From the NCBI GenBank assembly GCA_049347715.1, contig CP186339.1, forward strand, positions 2,356,001-2,420,000: DNA of 64,000 nucleotides, in the 5' to 3' direction. The position numbers were made by a program, and so were the translations under genes. Position 1 is the first letter of the stretch. Each line of letters opens with the position of its first letter. Source of the DNA: Thalassotalea_B piscium_A (GTDB taxonomy: Bacteria; Pseudomonadota; Gammaproteobacteria; Enterobacterales; Alteromonadaceae). A model generated the notes under the pieces. That model did not search any database and was not told the DNA's origin. It saw only the letters and a program-made list of their open reading frames with translations. Below, piece after piece: positions 36,208 through 45,004 of the stretch.

Positions 36208-36552
36208 TCATTGCTCTGACTTTACAAACCTTTGATAATGCTTTTCTACCTCTTCTTTGGACAATACTTTACCTTCAGATTCTCTATCTAGCAAAGTAAC
36301 CATGTAAGAGAGTATATTTTCGTGAGTTAACTCTTTTTGATTTGGAAAAATCTCATTAGGTGCAATTTTAAAATCTAACCAACTACCGTCATCATCAAAT
36401 TCAATATGGGAGCCCCATTTTGAAATAAATAATTCACCATCTCGATCATCAAGAACGATACTTACTTCGTAATAATAAGAATCATCATCAAATGATTCTG
36501 CATATGGAAACTCTTCGCCATTTTCACTGACTATGATTTTATCGTATGACAT
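36208..36552 (-). CDS. Cassette 1: acidic soluble protein, unknown
   Basis: 114 residues, very acidic in the first 60 (FDDDSYYYEV, HIEFDDDGSWLDF). It may adopt a beta-rich fold followed by a helical C-terminus (SKEEVEKHYQRFV). The ATG is 9 bp from the attI/attC core, and there is no good Shine-Dalgarno. It is the cassette nearest the attI, so by normal integron logic the most recent acquisition. Confidence 0.65.
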   Translation of the reverse strand: MSYDKIIVSENGEEFPYAESFDDDSYYYEVSIVLDDRDGELFISKWGSHIEFDDDGSWLDFKIAPNEIFPNQKELTHENILSYMVTLLDRESEGKVLSKEEVEKHYQRFVKSEQ

Positions 36553-36560
36553 CGAAGAAA

Positions 36561-36569
36561 CTCTAACGC
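36561..36569 (-). other. attI-side recombination core
   Basis: Minus strand GCGTTAGAG, a G^TTRRR core, immediately before cassette 1 and on the intI side of it. It is where attI and the first attC core would join. The 340 bp beyond it, up to the intI start, hold an 8-bp inverted repeat (ATAAAGTC 36589-36596, GACTTTAT 36619-36626). Confidence 0.6.
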
Positions 36570-36850
36570 TTATTATCGAGCATTTAGTATAAAGTCCCAG
36601 ACACTCTTTTGAAGTACTGACTTTATAGGTATGCTAGATAATTGATTTAAATAGATAAAACATCCATTGTTTGGTTGAGTTTTCATTGCTTCTCCGTAAA
36701 CAAAGTGAGAATTCTTTTATCGAGAATTACTTGTACCCTATTAAATATTATTTGGAAAAAAATTTCTACTAAAAATTAACTACTTACAAATTCATAAAAA
36801 ACAAAGCGAGTTTCTAAAAAATATTTAGTAGGACCAAAAAGTGGTTATTT

Positions 36851-36878
36851 TTGATAAAATCCATTATACCTGTATAAA
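36851..36878 (+). promoter_or_regulatory. Sigma-70-type promoter of intI
   Basis: TTGATA (36851-36856) and TATAAA (36873-36878) with a 16-bp spacer, 31 bp before the intI start codon. It reads into the intI remnant and is overlapped by the LexA box. Confidence 0.6.
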
Positions 36879-36885
36879 AATACAG
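36870..36885 (+). promoter_or_regulatory. LexA (SOS) box upstream of intI remnant
   Basis: CTGTATAAAAATACAG fits CTGT-N8-ACAG perfectly. It covers the -10 element and sits 24 bp before the start codon. SOS control through LexA is established for many integron integrases, which supports the identification of the decayed gene behind it. Confidence 0.85.
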
Positions 36886-36908
36886 TTTTATTTGTTTGTG
36901 AGGGTATT

Positions 36909-37092
36909 ATGGAAAAATCACCTTTTCTGGCATCTATTAGAGAGTTTTACAGGGCTAAACATTACACCTAAAAACCGAAAAAGCTTATTTACATTCGCTA
37001 AAGCGATATATAAATTTTCATCATAAAAAGCCCCTGCTGATATGGCAGAGGGAAAAGTTGAACAATTATTAACTATTGCTAAATTAAGCTGA
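36909..37092 (+). pseudogene. intI: Integron integrase intI remnant (frameshifted, truncated)
   Basis: Three frames joined in order give an IntI-type N-terminus. From ATG 36909 (GAGGG upstream): MEKSPFLASIREFYRAKHYT then TAA at 36969. One base on, frame shifts to KTEKAYLHSLKRYINFHHKK. From 37033 in the third frame: PADMAEGKVEQLLTIAKLS, then TGA at 37090. This is the SAM-like core-binding domain start (..REFxRxxHYxxKTEKAYLHWIKRYIxFHxKxHPxxM). The catalytic domain with the R-H-R-Y residues is wholly absent. The gene is divergent from the cassettes, as intI should be. Confidence 0.85.
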
Positions 37093-37154
37093 ATAACAAG
37101 TAAAAAACATTATAGTTATACAGCCCTATTTTAATGGCTTAAATAAAGCTATTG

Positions 37155-37889
37155 CTAACGTTTGCTGTTAGCTAACCTTTTATTTTTCATTGAAATTAAT
37201 TTTTGCACATGGCCAATTGAAGCCATTAACAAATAACAAGCTTGTAAATAACCTTTTTTGTGTAGTTCACTTAAAACGTCAGGAGATAATTGTTTTAATT
37301 TATCTTCATTAATTGAAAATAATCCCTCAAAACGCTTATCTTCATTATTCACTTTCACGTTTAATTGAATTGCTTCAATCAAGTCATAATCAGCAATAGT
37401 TTTAATAAAAGTATTCGTTTGAATTATCCCTTGCACTAAGGTTGAAAGAATATTATTCATTTCATTCATATAAGCCGTGGTGTTACCGTTATTATCAAAC
37501 AAACGTTCACCTTCTTTTTCTTGAACTCGTGTATTACTCATATTTATTGTGATAACGGTATTTTCTGGTGTTGGTTTTGTACCTGCAGGACTATTAACTG
37601 CGACCATAAAGGGTTGTCTACGTATATGAAGTGGGATGTAGTTTGCTTCCCAATGGTCTACGTTTAAAAATAGGTTTTCTTCTACTTCAAATCCTAATAA
37701 AGCACTTAAATTAAATTGCCCTGTTTTATTATCTTTAATTAAACAAACTGGGTATTCAAGAACCAGTTTATTTAACTCTTCAGCTATCACCGGCACTAAA
37801 TGAATATTCTCTCCAAATTGTGCCCCTCTTCCAGTAATTACCCGTGTATTCTTGTTTTTATTTTTATCTAAAATAGTAAAGTTTGTCAT
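37155..37889 (-). CDS. SapC family protein
   Basis: 244 residues. The opening IHLVPVIAEELNKLVLEYPVCLIKDNKTGQF and WEANYIPLHIRRQPFMVA are diagnostic of SapC (PF07277). In marine bacteria it commonly sits beside a tryptophan-halogenase-like gene and a TonB receptor in carbohydrate loci, as here. Its biochemical role is unknown. Last gene of the minus-strand group, 16 bp after the halogenase gene. Confidence 0.9.
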   Translation of the reverse strand: MTNFTILDKNKNKNTRVITGRGAQFGENIHLVPVIAEELNKLVLEYPVCLIKDNKTGQFNLSALLGFEVEENLFLNVDHWEANYIPLHIRRQPFMVAVNSPAGTKPTPENTVITINMSNTRVQEKEGERLFDNNGNTTAYMNEMNNILSTLVQGIIQTNTFIKTIADYDLIEAIQLNVKVNNEDKRFEGLFSINEDKLKQLSPDVLSELHKKGYLQACYLLMASIGHVQKLISMKNKRLANSKR

Positions 37890-37905
37890 GGTTATGCCCT
37901 ATTTC

Positions 37906-39459
37906 TTATACCCGTTGTAATCCGTATTGGTAAATTTTATTCAGTAACTCTCGGTTACTATTTAAAGACGTTTTAAGTTGTTTGCTTTGCATAGCTACAT
38001 TATTAAAATAGTTATTGGCCATAAGTGTACTATCGGCGGAAAGCCCTAGCGGATTAGCCTCCGTTTGAAACTTCATGCCATATAAAACATACTGATAACT
38101 CGCCGCAGGAAATACTTCTAGCGCTTGTTCAAAATCGGCATCAGTTGGCGTTTGATATTTCCACAATAATAGTTGCTCTTTTAGGTAATCAGAAATGCTA
38201 TCAGGGTTTCGATGATCTATCCAAAATTGGCTGTCGCTTCTTTGATTTAAGCAATAATGTAGCTTTAAGAAGTCAATAATACGCTCCCATCTGTATTTGA
38301 AGGTGGTATTAAATCGTTTTGCTATTATATCCATGGTCGTTCTATTGGCAGGAAATTGATCCGCTATCATCTGTGCAGATATTTCTACTAATAGTAATGC
38401 TGAAGCTTCAAGCGGCTCTAAAAATCCTGCCGACAAACCAATTGCCACACAGTTTTTTTCCCAAAACTTTTCTCTATGGCCCGGTTTAAAACCTATTTGT
38501 CTAAAGGTAAGTTTTTCTGGTGTGGTGGTTATTGGTTTTAAATAATTGAGTAATTCTTGATGAGCATGATCATCACTTGTATGTTGACTGGAATACACAT
38601 GGCCAATCCCTCTGCGGGTAGATAGACCAATATCCCATATCCAACCTGCAGACTGTGCAGTTGACAAAGTATGAGACACAATAGGTGCATTTTCGTTTTC
38701 GTATGGCACTTGCACCGCTATCGCTTTATCTGAAAATAATGTGTCGTCGCACGAAACAAAAGGTACTTTAAAGTGCTCACCTAAAAGTAAAGACTTAAAC
38801 CCCGTACAATCAATGAAAAGATCTCCAGACAATTGCGTATTTAAAGACGTTAATAACGATGAAATATCCCCTTGCTTGTCTGTGTTTACCTTAACAACAT
38901 CAGCAGAAATATAGTTCACCTTTAATTGATTGATACAATGTTTCTTTAAAAACTCTGAAAAGGTGCCAGCATCTAAGTGATAGGCATAATTGGCAACTGC
39001 GGCATATTCAGCGTTAATAATTTCTTTGGGAGCTAATCCTAATTCACAAATACTTTCTTGAACACAAACCGCCTCCGAAAATGACACTTCACTGTGGCTG
39101 TTTACCCAATGTTGGGCAAGATTAAAGCTGCCATAACCTTGGGGTAACATCAGTGGGTGATAATAAAAATCATCTTCAGCCCCTGTTACCCATTTTGAAA
39201 ACTTAGCGCCTTGTTTAAACGAAACATTACATTCTTTAATAAAATCGCTTTCTCTTATCCCAATACTTTTTAAGGTTTTTCGCATTGTTGGCCAAGTGCC
39301 TTCGCCAACGCCAATAATGGGAATATTAGGTGATTCAATTAACGTTATTGTGTAGCCATTACTGACTTCTTTTTTTAATTTAGCAGAGAGAATGCCTGCA
39401 GTAATCCAACCTGCGGTTCCACCCCCCACAATGACGATATTTTTAATATGCTTTGTCAT
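37906..39459 (-). CDS. Tryptophan-halogenase-like FAD protein
   Basis: 517 residues from ATG 39459 (AGGT upstream; a TTG two codons earlier is possible). FAD-binding VIVGGGTAGWITA near residues 8-20, then GVGEGTWPTMRKTL and a conserved lysine-bearing KQGAKFSKW; AGWIWDIGLSTRRGIGHVYSS is the tryptophan-halogenase block. In PrnA and RebH this fold chlorinates tryptophan with FADH2; homologues in sugar loci with SapC have no proven halogenation. Probably co-expressed with SapC; a terminator separates it from the receptor gene. Confidence 0.9.
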   Translation of the reverse strand: MTKHIKNIVIVGGGTAGWITAGILSAKLKKEVSNGYTITLIESPNIPIIGVGEGTWPTMRKTLKSIGIRESDFIKECNVSFKQGAKFSKWVTGAEDDFYYHPLMLPQGYGSFNLAQHWVNSHSEVSFSEAVCVQESICELGLAPKEIINAEYAAVANYAYHLDAGTFSEFLKKHCINQLKVNYISADVVKVNTDKQGDISSLLTSLNTQLSGDLFIDCTGFKSLLLGEHFKVPFVSCDDTLFSDKAIAVQVPYENENAPIVSHTLSTAQSAGWIWDIGLSTRRGIGHVYSSQHTSDDHAHQELLNYLKPITTTPEKLTFRQIGFKPGHREKFWEKNCVAIGLSAGFLEPLEASALLLVEISAQMIADQFPANRTTMDIIAKRFNTTFKYRWERIIDFLKLHYCLNQRSDSQFWIDHRNPDSISDYLKEQLLLWKYQTPTDADFEQALEVFPAASYQYVLYGMKFQTEANPLGLSADSTLMANNYFNNVAMQSKQLKTSLNSNRELLNKIYQYGLQRV

Positions 39460-39523
39460 ATTCAATACCTATTATTATCCAGTCAATTATTCAAAGAATT
39501 AGTTATAAAATAGCTATAAATAC

Positions 39524-39560
39524 AAAAAGAGGAACCAACTAATATTGGTATCCTCTTTTT
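39524..39560 (-). terminator. Terminator/attenuator between receptor and halogenase genes
   Basis: Stem AAAAGAGGA / TCCTCTTTT with inner CCAA/TTGG (39525-39533 to 39551-39559). On the minus strand it ends in T residues. Transcription from the receptor gene would stop or be reduced here before the halogenase gene. Confidence 0.75.
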
Positions 39561-39583
39561 GATTTTTACTTAGTTTTTACACG

Positions 39584-42355
39584 TTAAAAAGTCGCTCGAA
39601 CACCTATGTTATAACGCGGTCCATATTCTTCAAAATCAACAAGTTGGTTTGAGAAACGACTATGGCGACGTGCTGTTTCGTCCGTCACATTAATTCCTTC
39701 AATAAACACAGATACCGTTTCATTAAAGTCATAACTTCCAGAAATATCAATTTGTGAATATGCTTCGGTAAATACCGGAGATACTCCCCCTTTAAGTAAA
39801 AAGTCATCTCTCCAGTTATACGCTATTCGAAATGCAAAACCATCTTTTTCATAAAAGGCAACAACGTTTGCAGAATCACTTAATCCGGATAAAGCAAAGT
39901 CATTTTCTAAGCTGTTTGGATCATACTCATCTGAACTATCAACTGAGGTGTAGTTAACAATACCACCAAAGCCGGTTTCACCAAACATATGTTGAATGTT
40001 GAATTCCCAACCAGTTACTTCTGTTTCATCACGGTTTTTAGGTGTTGAAACTGACCATACAATCGCAGGATCAGAAGATTGAGAAACACAATCAGGGTTT
40101 GGCTCAGATACACTTCCTGAAGGACAGTCGCCACGAGGATTTACGCTCGGGTTAGTAATTGGGCCATTAGGGCCTTCAATAATTCTATCTTCTTCACCTA
40201 CAGCAATAAAGTTATCTACTTCTTTGCGGAAGTGTCCAAGAGAGATATAACTTCCTTCACTGTAATACCACTCTAAAGAGATATCTAAGTTTTTAGCTTC
40301 ATATGGTAATAAATTTGGATTCCCTTGAGATGCTTTAAATGGTCCTGTTGAAAAATGATTATCTAAAGAGGTTGCCGGGAACATTGCATCAATATTACTA
40401 CGGGCAATGGTATTGCTATATGAAAAACGCGCAATTAAGTCGTCTTGAATTTCTAAACTCACGTTTAAGCTTGGAAGATAATGACTGTAATGCCCTTCTA
40501 GCTCACTAGATACTTTATCTGCTGCCAAAATTTTGGACATTTCAAGTGGTGTTATCCAGTTTAAACCAACAACTGGTTGTATTAATGAGTAAGAAGTAAC
40601 ATCTGTCGATTCATGACGTAAGCCAATATTGGCATTAAATGGCATATTATTAAATTCAGATGCGAAATCAAACGAAATATAAATAGCGTCAGTATCTTCT
40701 TCTACACCGTTTTGATCTTTAGATTTTTCGTTAAGTAATCCTTGAGCCGCCACTAAATCTATAAATTGTTCAGCACTATATTCAGAACGTTGTTCAAATC
40801 CAATATCACCTGGCTTAAAATTTATATCAAGATCACTAATATCTAAAGCACCGTTACCTAAACCAAAATTAGCCCCATAAATTAAAATGGTATCAACTTT
40901 ATAAACGGTATTTGACACACCAAAGTTTATTGCCGTTAAATCACCATCACCTGTATTTTCCCAGCGACCAGCAAGTTGAATTTGTTTAATGTTATTTTCA
41001 ATCTCATAACCACGTTCTTGATATAAATCACCTTCAATATTTGCTTTATTGTATGCTCCGCCGTTTAAACCGAAGTCATCAACAAAAACTGAAGGCATAT
41101 CAGTAGAAAAATCAGCCCCTATTGTTACTGGGTATGCAGTGCCAAAAGGATTTTTCAATCCCGCAATTCGTTCTGCTGGACGTGCCCCTGGGTTAGCATG
41201 AGAAGTTGAGTCATGAAGATCAAGCTTAAAAGACAATGAGTCTGTTGCTTCCCACTCAAAATTAAGACCTACAGAATCATTTTCGGTTTCATAATCATAT
41301 TCCCAAGCCCAAAAGTTTAATTCATCATTGGTACGAACAGGGTTAATAATAGTACCATTTGCATCGGCTTTTCCTGTTTCTACATTATCAAACCAGAAAC
41401 TTGTACGGTTCATTGTACTTTTATCGTCTAAGCGCGAAAGCACATAATCAAATGTGGTAATTAATTTCTCTGTAGGTGCCCATTGCAAGACTAGTTGCGC
41501 ATTTTGACGCGTACGTTCTGTGTCTTGAGAATCTAAATCAACAGTTGCAGTACGCCATGTATTTAAATCTGGGTTTTTAGAGGTATCAATTGCGCTGGTA
41601 TCAGGGTTTGCTTGACCTGGATAGCCAGTCGCCCATGCTTGTTGAGTACCTATACGGTCTAAATGACTATCACGCTGTGCATGAGAAAGTGATAATAAAA
41701 CACCTACGGTGTCATCCATAAATGTGTTACTGATCATTCCTGAAATTTCAGGTGTTACAGAATCACCTTTATCAACACTTGTATCTACAACACCTTTTAC
41801 GCTACCTAATGCTTTAAAACCGTCATAATCAAATGGTTTAGCTGTTTTAATATTAATTGTTGCGCCAATACCACCAGAGTTTATATCAGCACGTCCAGTT
41901 TTAAAAACTTCTACTGCCGAAACAGTTTCTGCGCCAATTTCTTTAAAATTAAAACTACGAGAAACACCTTCTGTTTGTAAAGCCGATGAATTAGGCATTT
42001 GTCTGCCATTAAGTGTAACTAAATTAAAACTAGGACCAAAACCACGAACAGTAACTTGGTTACCTTCGTTATTAGATCGATCAATTGATACACCAGTAAT
42101 ACGTTGTAATGATTCAGCTAAATTTGTATCTGGAAATTTACCAATATCTTCAGCAGAAATACCATCGACAACACCTGAAGCATATCTTTTTAACGCAGTT
42201 GATTTAGTAAGTGAACCAAAAATACCTGTAACTTCTATTACTTCAACTTCTTTTGTTTGCGCATCGGTTTTTGCATCTGCCGCAAGCACTTGCCCACTTG
42301 TGGCAACTAACATTGCAGCCACTATTGAATTTAACTTAAATTGACTTTGTTTCAT
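39584..42355 (-). CDS. TonB-dependent receptor of the SapC/halogenase locus
   Basis: 923 residues with a signal peptide to about residue 25 and the acidic EVEVIEVTG TonB-box-like stretch. Plug: GKFPDTNLAESLQRITGVSIDR, VRGFGPSFN, VTLNGR, VEVFKTG, GGIGATINIKT. Barrel ends IGVRATF. This large-receptor class is typical of oligosaccharide uptake in Alteromonadales. RBS GGGGAAG. A TTGTTAACAATCTAC motif lies about 95 bp upstream, shared with the enolase-superfamily gene upstream. Confidence 0.92.
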   Translation of the reverse strand: MKQSQFKLNSIVAAMLVATSGQVLAADAKTDAQTKEVEVIEVTGIFGSLTKSTALKRYASGVVDGISAEDIGKFPDTNLAESLQRITGVSIDRSNNEGNQVTVRGFGPSFNLVTLNGRQMPNSSALQTEGVSRSFNFKEIGAETVSAVEVFKTGRADINSGGIGATINIKTAKPFDYDGFKALGSVKGVVDTSVDKGDSVTPEISGMISNTFMDDTVGVLLSLSHAQRDSHLDRIGTQQAWATGYPGQANPDTSAIDTSKNPDLNTWRTATVDLDSQDTERTRQNAQLVLQWAPTEKLITTFDYVLSRLDDKSTMNRTSFWFDNVETGKADANGTIINPVRTNDELNFWAWEYDYETENDSVGLNFEWEATDSLSFKLDLHDSTSHANPGARPAERIAGLKNPFGTAYPVTIGADFSTDMPSVFVDDFGLNGGAYNKANIEGDLYQERGYEIENNIKQIQLAGRWENTGDGDLTAINFGVSNTVYKVDTILIYGANFGLGNGALDISDLDINFKPGDIGFEQRSEYSAEQFIDLVAAQGLLNEKSKDQNGVEEDTDAIYISFDFASEFNNMPFNANIGLRHESTDVTSYSLIQPVVGLNWITPLEMSKILAADKVSSELEGHYSHYLPSLNVSLEIQDDLIARFSYSNTIARSNIDAMFPATSLDNHFSTGPFKASQGNPNLLPYEAKNLDISLEWYYSEGSYISLGHFRKEVDNFIAVGEEDRIIEGPNGPITNPSVNPRGDCPSGSVSEPNPDCVSQSSDPAIVWSVSTPKNRDETEVTGWEFNIQHMFGETGFGGIVNYTSVDSSDEYDPNSLENDFALSGLSDSANVVAFYEKDGFAFRIAYNWRDDFLLKGGVSPVFTEAYSQIDISGSYDFNETVSVFIEGINVTDETARRHSRFSNQLVDFEEYGPRYNIGVRATF

Positions 42356-42447
42356 TGATCTTCCCCAGATATATTATTGTTTTAATCATTACACTTAATT
42401 ATAAATAAAGGTATTTTACACACGCTTTATCTACATTAATTATTTAA

Positions 42448-42462
42448 TTGTTAACAATCTAC
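42448..42462. promoter_or_regulatory. Shared palindromic operator candidate (TTGTTAACAA + TCTAC)
   Basis: Exact 15-bp match to 47187-47201, in the promoter region of the receptor gene (93-107 bp upstream of its start). See the same palindrome, TTGTYAACAA, at 47187, 48233 and 56600. Confidence 0.5.
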
Positions 42463-42654
42463 CATTGAGTGATGTAAGGATCAACCCATTATCAAAAGAA
42501 ATCATATAAAATAATTAACGTCATAATATGGTTAAATTCCAGATAGCATAACCAACTGTATTATATAGAAATTATAACTGTTATGTTAATTAATTATTAA
42601 CCTTTTTGTTTTAGTCTTTTTAGTTATTTAGACGCAGATATACTGCTTTAATAA

Positions 42655-42687
42655 CAAAAAAACCCTTAATAAAAATTATTAAGGGTT
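42655..42687 (-). terminator. Terminator of the aldehyde dehydrogenase operon
   Basis: Stem AACCCTTAAT / ATTAAGGGTT (42661-42670, 42678-42687) with an A run on its left, giving a T tail on the minus strand. About 50 bp after the stop of the dehydrogenase gene. Confidence 0.85.
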
Positions 42688-42735
42688 AATTTTTACATGG
42701 GGGGTATGCAAAAATTTAAATAAAATGTCTAGCGA

Positions 42736-44199
42736 TTATTTCTCTAGCATGTACACCGTTTTCTTCTCTAAGTATTGCTCTAATCCAAACTTACCGTCTT
42801 CACCACCAAATCCACTTTGTTTCCAACCATTATGGAAACCTTGATGTTGTTCACCCATTCCGCGATTCACATACACCTCGCCCACTTCTAATTCATTAAT
42901 AGCTTGATTAATGTCAGAAAAATTTTGTGTATAAATATAAGCACTCAAACCATAAATACTGTCGTTACAGAATGCGATAGCTTGATCCATATCTTTTACT
43001 TTAATAATGGGTAAAACAGGTCCAAATGTTTCTTCGTGTACGGCTATGTTGTCTTGGGCAACATCAACTAATAAGGTTGGTTCGTACCAACAACCACCTT
43101 CAAAACCGTCAACCTTAGCTGTTTTTCCACCAGTAGCGACAGTTGCGCCCTGTTTAATACTTTCTTGTACTATATGATCAATATTATCAATTTCACGTTG
43201 GTTACACTTAGGGCCCATTTGTGTATCTGCATTCATTGGGTCACCTACCTTAAGCGCTTTAACTGCTGGTAAGAACTTAGCCATGAATTTTTCATAGACA
43301 CTTTCTTGTACGTATAAACGTTCAACACAAGTACATACCTGACCACAGTTAGCAAAACGTCCCCAAAGCGCACCTTCAACTGCTTTATCTAAATCTGCAT
43401 CTGCCATTACTACCATTGGGGCTTTACCACCTAGCTCTAACATAACAGGTGTCATATATTCAGCAGAGGTTTTATAAATCTGCTTACCCGCAGCTGTAGA
43501 ACCCGTCATGGTGATCATTTTAGTGATTGGGTTTTCGCATAAGGCTTGACCAACAACTGATCCAGAGCCATTAAGAATGTTTAAAACACCTGCTGGAATA
43601 CCTGCTTCATTAGCAATGCGACCTAATTCAGTTGTTGCTAAAGGCGTTTCTTGAGTCGGTTTTAGTACCATAGTATTACCGGTAATTAACGCTGGACCAA
43701 TTTTACGACCAGCCAATGCCAGCGGGAAGTTCCAAGCGGTAATACCAACAACTACACCACGTGGTACTTTGTGAATGTAAATTTTTTCATCTTCGTTGTC
43801 TGAAGGTAAAATATCCCCTTCAATGGTTAGCGCATGATCACAAGCGTAATCAATAAACGTTGCGGTAACATCAACTTCCATTTCCGCAACCGACAACAAT
43901 TTACCTTGTTCTGCCACTAACATTGGCGCAAGAATAGCTTTATTTTCCCGAATTTTATTTGCAAAATTACGTAGAATATTTTGTCGTGCACGCGCGGTTA
44001 ATTTAGCCCATTTCTTTTGAGCGGCATCAGCAGCTTCTAATGCCTGTTGTGCATCTTTGGCGCACCCTTTCGGAATAGCACCAATAACTTTACCCGTAGA
44101 CGGACTTAAAATATCAATTTGACCAGCTACTGTTGATGAAATGTATTCACCATTAATGAAATTTACATCATTATGAAATTTGTACGTTGGGATAGTCAT
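42736..44199 (-). CDS. Aldehyde dehydrogenase, AldA-like (lactaldehyde/glycolaldehyde type)
   Basis: 487 residues. NAD-dependent ALDH with the catalytic CGQVCTCVERLYV (nucleophilic Cys in CTC), ELGGKAPMVV with its glutamate, and the C-terminal QGFHNGWKQSGFGGEDGKFGLEQYL that closely follows E. coli AldA. It should oxidise L-lactaldehyde, glycolaldehyde or a related sugar-derived aldehyde. Start ATG with GGAG. Its start lies 4 bp after the SDR stop, so it is the last gene of the dehydratase-ADH-SDR-ALDH operon. Confidence 0.9.
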   Translation of the reverse strand: MTIPTYKFHNDVNFINGEYISSTVAGQIDILSPSTGKVIGAIPKGCAKDAQQALEAADAAQKKWAKLTARARQNILRNFANKIRENKAILAPMLVAEQGKLLSVAEMEVDVTATFIDYACDHALTIEGDILPSDNEDEKIYIHKVPRGVVVGITAWNFPLALAGRKIGPALITGNTMVLKPTQETPLATTELGRIANEAGIPAGVLNILNGSGSVVGQALCENPITKMITMTGSTAAGKQIYKTSAEYMTPVMLELGGKAPMVVMADADLDKAVEGALWGRFANCGQVCTCVERLYVQESVYEKFMAKFLPAVKALKVGDPMNADTQMGPKCNQREIDNIDHIVQESIKQGATVATGGKTAKVDGFEGGCWYEPTLLVDVAQDNIAVHEETFGPVLPIIKVKDMDQAIAFCNDSIYGLSAYIYTQNFSDINQAINELEVGEVYVNRGMGEQHQGFHNGWKQSGFGGEDGKFGLEQYLEKKTVYMLEK

Positions 44200-44203
44200 T
44201 TAC

Positions 44204-44977
44204 TTATCTCCCCATCCATCCGCCGTCTACCAATAAGATAGCGCCGTTAACATAGCTAGCAGCTTCAGAAGCTAAGAATACTGCTGGCCCTTTAAAGTCT
44301 TCTGGGTTACCCCAACGACCTTGTGGAATTCGTCCTAAAATAGCAGCATTGCGTTCTTCATCATTACGTAATGCCTCTGTATTGTCGGTATCAATATAAC
44401 CTGGCGCAATCGCATTTACGTTAACGCCTTTACCTGCCCACTCATTTGAAAGTGCCATAACTAACTGACCAATAGCACCTTTACTTGCTGCATAACCAGG
44501 AACCGTAATACCGCCTTGGAATGTCAGTAATGAGGCTGTGAAAATAATTTTTCCTGAACCTCTGTTTACCATTTCTTTACCGATTTCACGACTCAAAATA
44601 AATTGCGCGTTTAGATTAACATCAATCACTTTATCCCATAAGTCATCGCCATGCTCAACCGCGGGTGCACGTAAAATAGTACCTGCGTTATTAACTAAAA
44701 TATCTATTGTAGGAAAATCAGCTTTTACTTCTTTAATAAACGCATATAACGCATCACGATTTGAAAAGTCACATTGATAAGCTTTAAAGTTTCTACCTAA
44801 TGCTTTAACTTCTTTTTCTATCTCTGAGCCTTCAAGTTCTAAACTGGCCGATACTGCAATAATATCCGCACCTGCTTCTGCCAAACCTAACGCAATACCT
44901 TTACCAATTCCACGTTTTGAGCCAGTTACTAAAGCAACTTTACCCGTTAAACTAAATTTTGCTAACATCTTATTCAT
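44204..44977 (-). CDS. kduD: KduD-like short-chain dehydrogenase
   Basis: 257 residues. NAD-binding TGSKRGIGKGIA, NNAG, catalytic Ser in TASLLTFQGG and YAASK, then NVNAIAPGYIDTDNTEALR and GRWGNPEDFKGPAVFLAS; the similarity to KduD runs through the C-terminus. KduD interconverts 2-dehydro-3-deoxy-gluconate-type acids and their 5-keto forms. In this operon it would act on the product of the enolase-family dehydratase or on a further intermediate. Two in-frame ATGs near the start; the outer is used. Confidence 0.82.
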   Translation of the reverse strand: MNKMLAKFSLTGKVALVTGSKRGIGKGIALGLAEAGADIIAVSASLELEGSEIEKEVKALGRNFKAYQCDFSNRDALYAFIKEVKADFPTIDILVNNAGTILRAPAVEHGDDLWDKVIDVNLNAQFILSREIGKEMVNRGSGKIIFTASLLTFQGGITVPGYAASKGAIGQLVMALSNEWAGKGVNVNAIAPGYIDTDNTEALRNDEERNAAILGRIPQGRWGNPEDFKGPAVFLASEAASYVNGAILLVDGGWMGR

Positions 44978-45004
44978 GATTAAAGCCTTGTCTCTACTTT
45001 CAAA

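Larger units (their letters stand above)
26838..36569 (-). mobile_element. Chromosomal integron cassette array (minus-strand orientation)
   Basis: Eleven genes, all on the minus strand, are separated by imperfect palindromes of about 65-105 bp with the attC layout. Reading on the minus strand each begins TAACAAG or similar (often containing the gene's stop codon), has two long complementary arms, and ends in a GCGTTA-type core. Seven sites are clear (30987, 31706, 32922, 34376, 35232, 35571, 36108); 27279, 27614 and 28201 are degenerate. A decayed intI with SOS promoter lies just past the array head, in the expected divergent orientation. An IS1111-type element interrupts the array. The left boundary near 26838 is less certain than the right. 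Confidence 0.88.

Noticed and set aside
36841..37026. A 61-codon plus-strand reading frame at the head of the integron
   Set aside because: Only part of it matches IntI, and the matching residues jump between three frames. It is one frame of the decayed integrase, not a separate gene.
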